DNA of 64,000 nucleotides from Fusarium oxysporum f. sp. lycopersici 4287 (Eukaryota; Ascomycota; Sordariomycetes; Hypocreales; Nectriaceae): NCBI RefSeq assembly GCF_000149955.1, contig NC_030995.1:682001-746000 (forward strand), in the 5' to 3' direction. Below the pieces are notes generated by a model, which worked only from the letters and a program-made list of their open reading frames with translations, was not told the origin of the DNA and made no database searches. The position numbers and the translations under genes are program-made. Each line of letters begins with the position of its first letter. Positions within the stretch are counted from its first letter, which is position 1. Positions 1 to 11,600 of this stretch are shown here, in pieces.

Positions 1-22
1 ATAACTCCGTTAAATCAAAGCC

Positions 23-2123
23 CTAGTGAAATTCAGCCTCAACCCTTCCATACCTCACCCCATCGACCTTCAACTCAAATCCCAAGCCCGCACTCTCAAC
101 CCTCATCTCCAGTGTGAAATCCAAATTATCAAACTCAACGCCCCTCGTCGTCGTCAATCTCGTGAACAAACTCCTTGGAACGGCGTTGAGGTCTGTTGTA
201 AGGGTACACACGTGGATCAGGTCGCGAGTGTAAGCTGCGGGTGGTTCGTCCGCGTCACATGCTATGAGATCGTCGGTGACGATGAGAGATTGACCGGGGC
301 GGAAGTTACGTGTGTAGTGGAATGCGATGGGCGCAAGTGGTGATAGAGCCTCGCCCTGAGATGTGTTAGAAGATGGGAATGAGTTCATCAAAGGAGGAGA
401 CGTACCTTTGCAATATGCCATTGCATCCGGTCAGATACCATCCAGCGCTCCCATAAGGGAGACCAGTATCGCTCACTAACCGAATGCTTATCCTCATCAT
501 ACACAGTAGCATACGATGTACCATAGTGCATTCTCGACTTACGAGAAATGACCATGTTGCCCTCCAGTCCCCTCAGGACAGCACCTCGCACAACCGCCGT
601 CCAAGCATACACAGGCTGCATCACTTCAATGGAGCCTGTCTCCTGTATAGAATTGGCATTGGCGTGTGTAGGCCTTTCGCTATACGGCGGCGGAGCAGCG
701 CTGGTAAAGTGGTTCTTGAGTCGACGATATAGATAATCGCTCTGACCGAAACCTCCAACCAGCACGATGCCCGAGACAATGCCTCCCTTTGAGCGAAGGC
801 CTGTGACTTGGCCCTGGACAAGGTCGCAGACCTCTTTGACCACGGGCTCGAATATGTCCTTGACTTGTTCTGCTGTCATGACGAGGAAGCCCGAGTCTAG
901 CCCAGCCTCTTCATCGTCAGGAAGGCCAGGGAAGCTAGAAATGTCAGCAAGGTCAAGATAGAGACGGCGAGATGTACGTACGGAACATTGACTTCCTGGT
1001 GCTCATCCTCATTGAAGTTCCTCTTCACGAACTCCTCAAAGTATCGAAGACCCATTTGCCATGTCTTGCCCTTCTTAGCTTTCATCTCATCAAAACGAGT
1101 CTGGCCAAGACGGCCTCTAACATGTTCTTCAAATCGATAGTTCAAGAAAGCACTTCCACACAACCCTCCTGTTCCAACCGCGGACTCCTCTACACGGAGC
1201 GGCTTGAGTGAGATAATTTTATATGCGATCAAACTGCGCATTGTCAGTACCATGCTAGATGAAGGGGTTGCTAAACTTACTCAACAGTACCACCTCCAGC
1301 ATCACAAACAATAAAATTATCACCCACATTCAAATGATTCGGCTGAATCGCCTTAAGCGTATACACAGCCGCAGCCTCAGGCTCACTGATCATCTGAATC
1401 TCAGACCTCAACCCCATACCCGCTCTCTCAGCAGCCTGCAGTGTAGTGTTCTTTGCAGCATCACTCCAAACAGCCGGACAAGTGAGTACAAACTCAACTT
1501 TTGTCGACGCCATGAACGACTCGCCGTACCTACGGGTGAGCGTGTCCATCGTGTGCTTGTAAATCTGAGTTAAGTAGTCGCTTACTGCATCGACGACATT
1601 CTTGTTGAAACGCTTGAGCTGTGCGGCTGTGTCGAGGGGGCTGACGTAGAAAGGGAAGTTTTTGAGAACGGTCTAGGAAGAGCTTGATACAGCGTAGACG
1701 TGACTCCTCAGGCTTGAACTGGAACCCCATTTTACTGTTGGTTCAGTGCCTTGTGGTGCATTGGGAGGAAAGTCATAGGGCAATCTCCGTTGGGACTTTG
1801 TCCGATGTGATACCATTGCCGCCAGGCCAAGTCTTGATGATTTCTATATCATCAGGGGTAGAAGTGTATACGGCAGCAACACTACGAACATTAGCTTCAT
1901 GTTTTCTCTCAGCTTGAGGTACTCACCCTGAAAACGTAGTTCCAAAATCAACACCCACAATCAAGCGATCATTCAGAGGCGTCTGCTCCCTAACCAATTC
2001 TCTAACAGGCCCATTGATAGCCTCCGTGGAGCTTGGCGGGGTATAACTGTTGAAGTAATTATTACGACTGTCCCGGTTCCGCTGACTGCTTGTGCTAGGT
2101 CGCATTGGCAGATTGAGACTCAT
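23..2123 (-). CDS. Hsp70-like ATPase, reading frame disrupted in exon 2
   Basis: This is an Hsp70/actin-fold ATPase family protein of the divergent fungal type; its client or cellular role is unknown. Five exons are inferred: 2123-1927, 1881-1281, 1233-982, 934-406 and 355-23, together about 635 residues. Exon 1 ends in the phosphate-1 loop (GVDFGTTFSG). Exon 2 carries the family segment with EPEAAAVYTLKAI and ends in the phosphate-2 loop (CDAGGGTV), and exon 4 has the adenosine-type motif (VLVGGFGQSDYL). Introns are 45-50 bp with GTGAGT, GTAAG or GTACGT donors; intron 4 has a TTCTAAC branch site. Exon 2 cannot be read in one frame: single-base indels are needed near 1778-1780, 1725-1728 and 1650-1653, all in short homopolymers. 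The protein on both sides is otherwise well preserved. This is either a recent pseudogene or sequencing error. The family call is secure; functionality is not. Confidence 0.8.
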
Positions 2124-3979
2124 GATGGGCTGACTGGTAGTGATACTGATAGAGGTCCGAGTTTCTCAGTTAAATGCTCATCCATTAGTCCATGAATCCT
2201 TTAGCCAACACCGAATTTACCCCTCCCCCGCGTAAAATGATCCAGTCCAGCCTTTCTTTGGTTGGGATGATGGTGAGTGATCAGAAAGAAGCGATATTCA
2301 AGAAAATGAGATGATCCAAAATTCGTGAGATGTTTAGATTATCCACGGGTAAGATCGTCGCAAAGATCTCGGCTTTCTCAAAGTCCGTCCAACATGAATC
2401 AGTTGATTCGACGGTCGCTTCGTGTGAAACGTCTAACGTTACGGTTCAGGAACAAACACTTGATAAAAGTCGTCAACGACCCCCGAGGACAAAAAGAGCG
2501 TTTGACACGTTTTAAAGAGATACAGAGATCGTCTCCGTTTCGTAATAGTCACTGCTCGTCGTCAGTTCTTGTCTTGGCTTACCAGGACAGGTGAGTGCTG
2601 CCTAAGGTAAGCGTCGTGATATTCGTCTAGCCGGCCACGTGACCATGATCACTTCATCCATATCTTCTCACCAACTCAATTCAATTCAACTCAACTCTCA
2701 CTCGAGTTACATTGTTCAATCGTTTCACAAAGATCTCTTTCAGATTCATCTCACCAAACTCAATGCCATCGATCACATTGTGTCTCGCAACAATGACACC
2801 CTGACGGTCACTCGTGTGAACTATAGTAATATTATAAAGCCTAAGAGATTTGCTTATTCCCATCACAGCTTAATATTGTGCAAATAATACCATGCATGTC
2901 ACTACTCAAGCCACCTCATCTCTTGTCTTTCAATCTCTAATTTGGCTGCCTCCCCGCTTTCTACAAATGTTGCCTCATTATTCTGACTTGGTCCCCCACT
3001 ACTAAAGGGAGGCAGAAACCTTCTTATCGATTTAATGAGACCGCCAACATTCTCGATGAAGCCCACGATGCTTAGTTCACATAGGCCATTGGGCAGTCAA
3101 AGCAGAAATCGCATAGAGCGCATGAAACAGTAATTGTTTTGATATTTTGTTGATTAACACCATGGTCCCCTCCTCATACCAAGGCACCCCTTCTCCTGTT
3201 GCCGGGGCGTGTAAAATTATATACTTTGATCATAAAATTGCAAACTGCTTTGTCGGGCATCCTGGCCGGCGAAAGACTCCATCTATTGATTTGACAGTCT
3301 CCCAATGCATTGACTGAAAAGGTGGGGGGATAATAAAATGCTCGCTGACTTTTTTTACATGCTTCAATAAGCAAACGATGGCTCTGGCCGTCACTTTGTC
3401 CATCTCCTGGGGAGGCGTCCTGTTTGACCCTTTTTTGTCCATTCAAGCAAAGATAACCCAAGGATATGACAAAGAAAATGGCCGGTCATATTCAGCCCAA
3501 GCACCTCAGACTCCTTTCCACCTTTCTTATATAGTAGTGAGACAAAGGAAAGAAATTGATTGAGTGGTATGTGTATGGTATTGCTTCAAGCAGATTGCTG
3601 CGGCTGCGCTCGCCTGTGGTCTATAGGGGGTATTTGATACTCAAGGTATAAAAACGAAGAAGAGCAAACGGTTCAAAAAGTGAGAGATGGCGAAGAGGTA
3701 ATAGTAATAATAATGTGCAGAAGGCGGCATAAAACTGCGGCCGGGTATTTGGTGAAAATGTTGAGTGCTGAATCGAAGGGAGGAATAAAGTATGTATAGT
3801 CAAGCCAGTTATGCCCAAAAATCAAACGGACCGCCCACGTTACAACAATGATAAAAAGATCAGAAAAGGGGTTGCATATCTCAACCCAAACACCCAAACA
3901 CCATGACCATGCGAGTCGATATCAATAACTTTTTCGGCGCCACTGGACGTAATCGTAACAGTATGTCAAGACGAAACAC
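2124..3979. other. intergenic, no gene seen
   Basis: This 1.86-kb stretch separates the Hsp70-like start from the kinase stop. Open frames here are short, lack recognisable domains and lack paired splice signals. Around 2660-2700 there is an imperfect run of CAACT/CAATT-like pentamers. The right-hand part probably holds the kinase 3' UTR. Confidence 0.6.
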
Positions 3980-6391
3980 TTAGAAGCGACTGCCAGCAGC
4001 CCAGATACTAGCGGCTGCTGATGCTGCCCACTCGCTTTCCTCATATGGTGGCGTGGGCCACTTATACTGGTTATCAGTCTTCTTGTTAAGATCCAGTGGC
4101 CTGGGGGTAACAGCCTCGTGACCATCGGCAAACAGGACTTGATTACCGTTGGCTGAGGGTGACGGCGTAGGGTATGGGTTCATCAACCCAATGTTGCTAG
4201 CCGACTGTCGAAGAGGCTTATTTTGGTTCTGCTCCATGCGCTTGACGGCCCGTTGAGTAGAAGTCAAAGCCTCGTCTAGAAGCTCGTCTTCCTCATCAGG
4301 AGCCTCATATTGATGTACGCCATGTGTCGCTTGGGCCCTCCTTGTTCGGCTAGAGATGGGCCCACCTCGAGCAGCACCGATCAGGTTGTCTACTGACCGG
4401 GCTTGGTGTTGAGGAAGCGAGTGATGTCGCTTGAGGGTGCTGGTAGGCGAGATCTGGTGACTGGGCGGAACGGGAGGTCGCGAATCGAGGTTGTTCTGAA
4501 CATCTCGGAGGGCCTTGTCCAGGGATTCGTAGACCTCGGATTTAGGAATGGGAGCCTGTTGTTGCGATTGGTCAATAACCATGGACGACCGGTTGCTAGC
4601 CCAAGGGCCACATCCAACCTGGGCCTCCAGGTCGTCGTCATAGGCGGGTGAGACGGGGGTCTGATGTCGTCCCGAGAACCGCCGCGCACGCTTTCTGAGA
4701 TGTGAAAAGAAGCTCTCCTTCTGTCCACTCGGAGGGGAGGCGAGGCCAGAATTCCCATTGAGTGCCCTTTCGGCCTGTTGCCGATGCATTTCTGTGTAGT
4801 TGTTTGTGCTTGAAGCGACAGAGAGCTGTCGGCCAAGTTTCTTGGTCTTCCCCTGGCCATGTCCATTAGCGTAAGAGTCGTCGTATGTGTTGTTGGCGCG
4901 GGCATTTACAGCATCAGGGATCGGCGAGATCGGTCGCGCAGTGGGAAGAATAGGCATGGGCGCTACGTTTGATGGGCCATTTGTCCAAGTGGTCCTCTTT
5001 CCGGCAGCTGGGCGAACCTTTGCAGTGGATGCCTCAACAGCCGATGAAGCATGTACAGGTGCGGGTCTGGGGGCAGTGGAATCCTTTGTCTGGGCCTGCA
5101 TGGTAGCCAGGTCAGTGCTCTCAGAACGTCCGATGAGAGACTTGCGGAACCAAGATTGCTTCACAGATGTGGGTGTAGTAGTAGCAGCCTCCTTGCTGCT
5201 TCGGCTGAGGTCAGACTGTTTGCGTCCAAGAATTCGAGAAGCAGAAGACTTGGGTCGCATAGGATCAACGGCATCGGCAAAGTACTCGTGAGCAAGAGCC
5301 TGTGATGATGTTGGGCGGTTCTTGGGGTCCCACATTAAGCACCAAGTGACGAACTGGCTGAGGGAGGTCGGCCATTGGGGTGTTTGCAGAATGGTGTCCA
5401 TAGCATGGGGAGCCATCTTGGGGAATGAGAAACCAAGCTTGCCAGCGAGTCTGGTTCCCTCACGCCAATCTCCTCCACCGACGCGGTTACCGGACTTGTT
5501 ATACCAGTTACCAGGGCTGCCCATAATCTCACAAACTCGCCAAACTTGATCAACCTCATTTCCACCGGGAAACAAGGGCTTCAATGTAGCAATCTCAACA
5601 GCCATAGCACCAACAGCCCAGATATCGACGGGAGCGGAGTATTCTCCAGCTCGTAAAAGAACTTCGGGAGCACGGTACCATCTTGTTGATACGTAAGTAG
5701 TGTAGGGGAGCTTTGAGTGTGTCTCTCGGGCGAGACCGAAATCGGCTATTTTGACGGTGTATGTGGGTGGTGTTGAAGGAGGAGTAACGAGAGCTGAGTA
5801 TCGGCGGAAGGTGTTGCCAGATTCATTGTGACTAGAAGTAGTGACTAGGATGTTTTCGGGCTTGATGTCGCGGTGGAAGAAGTGGTGAGAGTGAATGTGT
5901 TCGAGACCTTGCATGATCTGGAAAAGAATGCTCTTGACGCTGGCATTATCGAGACACTTGTGGTCGCGAGCCTTCATCAGTTGGTAGAGGTTGCCCTCCA
6001 TGTACTCCATGGCGATATGGAGCTTCTTGGTGTAGGGGTCCAAGAAGATGTCGAGAGCGGGAACTAGGTGAGGATGTTGAGGGAGAGTGCGAAGGAAGAC
6101 GACCTCGCGGAGCTCCAAACATGGTGCTAGCGACTCGAAGCTCTTCTTCATTGTCTTGATAGCGACCTGCAGAAATGGTTACGGGAGCTGTCACACAAGA
6201 GGGTGCACATCGTATTGACTTACCACTGTACCTCGGCGAGCAACGTTGGCACCAGCCGTCCGAACTCTACCAAGAACGACACTGCCAAAGCTTCCATCGC
6301 CAATCTCCTTCAATACTTCAAATCGATCCTCGAGGGCAAGCTGTTGACCAGAAACACCCCGATAGGTCAAGTCATTTTGAACAGTCATCAT
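3980..6391 (-). CDS. ime2: Ime2/MAK-type serine/threonine protein kinase
   Basis: This is a protein kinase of the MAK/ICK/Ime2 group (RCK family of CMGC kinases), which in fungi controls meiosis or sexual development. Exons are 6391-6224 and 6166-3980, giving about 784 residues. The 57-bp intron interrupts the ATP site, and splicing restores VAIK with Lys60. Visible motifs are the glycine loop GDGSFGSV (31-38), HRD (154-156), DFG (198-200), a TTY activation motif (212-214) followed by VSTRWYRAPE, and a 25-residue insert before DFG. The C-terminal half, about 430 residues, is a low-complexity Ser/Pro-rich tail, as is usual for this family. I chose the ATG pair at 6391/6388 because the conserved sequence begins just after it; an in-frame upstream ATG near 6532 would add 47 unconvincing residues. 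The family assignment is secure and orthology to IME2 is likely. Confidence 0.88.
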
Positions 6392-7037
6392 GTCGGTTGT
6401 GATCGAGGGGACTCTATTTCGGATGCAGTGTGACACGCGAATGAGTTGGGGTCCTGGGGTACGATTGTTATTCGGAGGGTCCCCGAATTGGACGGCAGCC
6501 AAGTGAATATACCTAATCGGATCCAAAAACAAGAAGCTCTCTCAAAGAGCTAGAAATCGTTTTACCGGAGCATTCAGATCGGACAAGTTGATTTTGGAAA
6601 ACGGCGGCGAACGAGCGTGGGACCTGACGGTGGGTGGGTGTGGCAGCGAGTGTGTGCAATTGTATATAGCAATGTTGGTCCCTGAAGCAATTACTCGTGG
6701 TAGTAGTAGTAGCACTGTTAATCGGATTGAGGGGATGTGGCGGCAGTAAAGGTAACGAAGTTGATGATAGATGAGTGAATGGAACTGAACAATGGGAGGT
6801 CGAGAAAGAGGGGACGGGATGTAAGTGTTTAGAATTAATCGAGACGACGATGGATGAGAATAAACGTCAATCAAAGGAGATGAGATCTCGCCAGAGGGTC
6901 CAGGTTCCAGAAGAGCAAAAGGAGTGACTTGAAGTGAGGGTGATTGCAGAAGTGGATAGGGTCGATATTAACGAAAAGGAGAGCGAAAGAAAGCTCTTGA
7001 CAAGGGCCAAGGGCCACGGGCCAGGGGGGGAGTGGCT

Positions 7038-7067
7038 TGAACTGAACTGAACTGAACTGAACTGAAC
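7038..7067. repeat. (TGAAC)6 microsatellite
   Basis: Six perfect copies of the pentamer TGAAC lie about 650 bp upstream of the Ime2-type kinase start. Function is unknown; it may simply be a slippage repeat in the promoter. Confidence 0.9.
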
Positions 7068-8609
7068 CTGCCGATCGGGGCAGGATCCTCAGGCCACTAG
7101 CGAATACGTTAAGGTAAGGTAACCCAGTTGCTCTGCTCCCCAAAAGAGAGGCCCCAGCGAAGAGTTTCCCGCTCTACCTCTTAGTGTGATTAATGCGAAG
7201 GATGCTTGAATAATGACCCGGGGGGGTTATTGATTCAGCGATTGTTGCGCGACGTCAATAGATGTTGTTTATTGTCATTGCCATTATTGAATATGTCAGA
7301 AGAGGGGAAGAAGAAGAAAAGAGAGAGAGAACTGCAGGTGAGCTGAACATGGGGTGAGCCCTGACGTGGTTAAAGTCCAGGGAGACAAGATAGAGCGAAC
7401 AACCAACCTATACTGAAGCAAGCAAGTTCCCCCCAGAAAAGCCCAAAAAAGACCAAAGCCAGAGTCAGTACCAGAGGCGTCGACAGGTGAGACACGAAGG
7501 GGGCGTGAGAAGAGACAGAGACCAAAAGATGTGGGCGTGTCGTGGTATCCGTCAACAGCCAAAGTGAGTGGAGTGCAGCGAAGCCGTGGAAAAAGAAGCA
7601 ATGGAGACTTTGCTCTGTCCAGGATTCACCAACGGGAAAGGAGGTCAAGTCCAAGTACTTGCGAGCTGCAGGCGGGACCTTGCAGGAACCTTGCGCGCTG
7701 TAGAAAGGTGGCTGGGAAAAAAGGTATCCATGTCACCGGCCAACTGTAGATTTTGGGCCAGCACATGTCACTGTACGCCATCACGACTCTCTGTTCTCCA
7801 CTTTAAAATGCGCCCCTGTCGAAGAAATGGAAAACCCAGCTCAACAGCGACACTTTCAGTTCAGGCTTTATTCGCCAAGATCCGGGTACGTACCCGTGCT
7901 CCGGTCAGGGCACTTACGCACCCCAGGCAGCCCTGAAAGAGACCTGACAGCGAGCACTGTGAGAGCCCGCACTGAGAGGAGAAAAGGCCCATGGCAGCGG
8001 GAGCAGACTGGGCTGGCGGGGAGCACACGGGAGTCCTTCAGAAGCTCTGGAGAGTGACCTGCTAACGAAGCCTTATGAACTTAGTTCGAGTCACGGCGCA
8101 CTGGTGGTACCGGTACCTCATTTCGCGCTGATCTCAAGCTGCAAGTCAGAGTACAGTACTGACTCACAGCCATCCCATGCAGAAATAAGCATAAGCACGC
8201 TGTTCAACCTTGGTATTCTGCAAAAAGATGGGCAAAGGGAGGAAGAAACCCATCAGAGAGATTATCAGATCGGAGACAGCGACACGCGAAATTCCCAATC
8301 TCAGGATAAGATGTTAAACTGTCGTAGACAAGCGAAGAATGAAACTAGGATCCAAGAGCAACCGCACAAGATCCAATGGGTGTGCAAGGTTCTGAGAAAT
8401 GGATCATTTGAAGACTTCCTAGGGAGGGTCAGAGGGAGTCAGAAGAGCACACCAAACGAACCTTAGGGTGTCTTTTTCATGGTGTCGTGTGGCCCTCTCA
8501 ACTCTGGCTGCCCACTGGTATGGGCCAGAATGCCCGACGTGAAAAGTGGCAGACGGCGAATGACATGACACTACAGAGATCACGGGCGGTTTAGTCCTTT
8601 CATCTTGAA

Positions 8610-8641
8610 CCCAGTCAGTCCCAGTCAGTCCCAGTCCAGTC
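8610..8641. repeat. CCCAGTCAGT short tandem repeat
   Basis: Two perfect copies of the 10-mer CCCAGTCAGT are followed by a degenerate third copy, inside the gene-free region. No function is suggested. Confidence 0.85.
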
Positions 8642-11600
8642 GGCTCTTGGTCTTGGAAATAAGGGTCAGTCTACCGCGGTCCCAGATAAATGGAAACGAC
8701 TCTCGTAACCTCGCTAGCACTGAAGAAAATGGATGACCGAACAATTGGGGACGAACGAAACCACAAGAAACGACCTAGGGCCACCGGGGGAAGCTCCCCT
8801 GGCCCCCCCTAGAAGCTTTCTAGGATTGGATTTTGCACCGGCGATGACGGCGTTGCAGACATCGACCATTTATTTGCCGACCTTGACTGGGAACTTTTTG
8901 TGCCTGAGGTGCTATCATAATCATAGTCAGTTCACTTACAATCACGGGGAACAAAGCGATGAGCATCCTAGTGTCCAAGGCCAATCTCAATCTCGTGGCG
9001 CGGCGGGACCTTTCAATGTTTTCCCGTGTTTTATTTCTTTTTTGGGGCATGGCTCTCCGAGCTGCAAATTGTCGCAATTTGTGACAGTAACCCCAAGGGC
9101 CCAAAGACGTTACCAACCGCGGCAGCAGATCACGATTGATAGGCCCTGGGAGATGAGCAATCCAGCCTGTCTTGTCACCCAGGACCACCGCTCTCATGCC
9201 TCGAACTCGAACAAAGATTAACGGCGCGGGCGAACAATTTATTGGTATCACAATGCTGTGTTTCCCCGCAGGCTGTAATTTGGCTTTCAATGAGCCAAGC
9301 AAAATGGTGAAATTGGCACACGGTTAGAACGCCAGACGCGTGGGTTTTGGAGCAGACGCATTTTCTTACTCGCTACACGCGCTTGCTCTGCCGCCTCAGC
9401 CTCGGCCGATTCTCGTGGCCTCGCGCCACAGCACCCTGGGTTGCATATCGAAGATTGGCCGTTGCACAACCGCAACTTATCTATCAATAGTTCAGATGAA
9501 TGGCGCAGTCAAGCAGGTCTTTCCTGCAAGAACCTCCAACTCGTATCGAGCATCCAGGTTCATACCTAATCTCCAACTACTTAAGTGGCGCTCTTGCCAA
9601 ATTCCATCCGTAAGAGCCTACAGAAGGCCCTCTCACGTCCTGGCGCTGTCTCGGGGTCGCATGAAATGGCCTCTGGGCTTTGCCCCTCGTTCATCCCCAA
9701 ACCTTAGGTTTCTACCTCAGGGCCCTCGTGGGTTAATTGGTACGTGCGGGAGGCCGTCGTCCAACAGCCGGGGGGGCATTAATCAAACAGCCAGCCTAGC
9801 CTTGGGTGCTTTTCCTTCCGCTGGGACGTGCCCTGGGATTAATGCTCACAGGGGCCTGGAGGGCAAAAAGAAAAGGGGGAGGGGATAGGAGAGGGGAATA
9901 TCGACGAGGGGCATTGTGACCGTTGAAGTGACGAAACACGCTGGGGAATCACTTAACACGCTTGGGAATGACAAAGGGCTTTGCTGAAGCTGTGACAAGA
10001 GGGTTAAGCAATGCAGCGTCAAGAGGTTGATGTGATGGAAACAAGGAACAGCTTTTTCCGAAACGTACAGGCCCTTGTCACACACGTGTACAAGTCCGTT
10101 GGTAGTGCGAATTATGCAGCGCCATTCAGGGCATAACTGGGCATAAGACGCCACCCGGGTTTTTAGCCGTTAGAGCTAAAGGTTCTGTTCTGTCCCATCT
10201 TTCAGCCTTTCACAGTCGATCATCTCAACTTGTGAGCCCTAAAGTGGTTCCTGGAAACCACTCCAGCCTCTGTTTGTGCATTATGATCGATACACATGGT
10301 GTCATTGTGCCTGATGAACGTGTAAGCAGGTTTGTTCAGTGGTTGTAACGTCATTTAGATACAAATATCATATATCAGAGGATGTCACTTACATCAGGGT
10401 AGTCCCGATCTATTGTCTGGCTGGCATAAGATCAGAGATTGTTCAGTATGCCGAGAAATGTTCGATCAAGGGTCTAAGAAGACTCGAGAATTTCATTATC
10501 CATGCGAGATTGATCCTTTCGCGAGCAAGATTGGGTGCTTCTTTTCTCAGTATCATGCTGATCCATCCCATCCCACCGGTCCTCGAGCCAACGTCCGGGG
10601 TGTGGGGCCGTCTGCCAGGGGCCAGCCGCCGGACCGTAAGTCGACAGGGCCCGGCCAATTTCACACTGGCCGTTAATTACCAAACATCCGCCTGCCAGGT
10701 ACAGTGTAGTCCGTACGGGTTCTTTTTCATGCCTAATTGTGGGTCAGTGGCCCTTCCATTCGGTACTTTCCAGAAAGCTGCTGCAGGTACCAAACGTCCA
10801 GGTACTATGCTTCACTCCATCCATCCCCATTGTTTGAAACCCCTGGGCTACACCAAGAGTCGCACTCGTGAAAGCCAATCTTCTTCTGTGTCCATGTCCA
10901 CGATTGCACCGTGCATTGCTAATTCCTACTCGGGGCACGTTTCCCGATCCTGGACTCGTCTGTCTGTCACGATGCTGCAGGATCGACCCAATGCAAAGGA
11001 CACACGCCCGGGGAACGGAGATTGCCTGCAACAAATTTATAGGCGAGCTTGTCACGATGGTACCGTACGGTAGCATTTCCGGGTTCACCGGTGTTGTAGA
11101 ATAGTCTAGCAGACCTTCTCGAAGGAAAGGTTATCCTGGCCCAACAGACTGGACGACCTAGGCGTCGATCCATCTCGCAGCGCAGTGCAGCGGTCGTGAA
11201 TGATTGTCGTCCCCATTGATGTTCCCCTTCTATTTCCCTTCTCGTTGCTTTTTGATTATCTCACGCAGTGAACGGTAGATTGGATGCCTCCCTCGGTGTT
11301 GGTCTTGTTATCAATGCCGCGGCGTGAAACACGGCAAGTCTTCAGAGCCGTTGACTGACGATTGTACACCAGCCTCGAATCATGCAGCCGGTCATAATGG
11401 CCAAGTACATAGATAACGGTAGTTATCAAGATTAGGCCTTAATTGTCTCGAGGAGAGCAGGCGGGGTGAACTCTGATGCGATTGTCCCTGCATTCTCAAC
11501 CCAGTCGATCATTCAATCAATCAAAGCTCTAGCTGGCGCGTCGCTTCGTAACCGGCTATGCGCTGTCACGACCCAAGGCTATGTATGCCCAGGAGTTCCC

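Noticed and set aside
6392..6532. 47-codon in-frame N-terminal extension of the Ime2-type kinase
   Set aside because: The ATG pair at 6391/6388 directly precedes the conserved kinase N-terminus, and the extension has no family resemblance.
8104..8466. 120-codon plus-strand open frame in the gene desert
   Set aside because: It has no domain and no splice context; its length is compatible with chance in 9 kb.
9301..9345. tRNA-like look of the segment around GGTGAAATTGGCACACGGTTAGAACGC
   Set aside because: There is no B box downstream and no acceptor-stem pairing.
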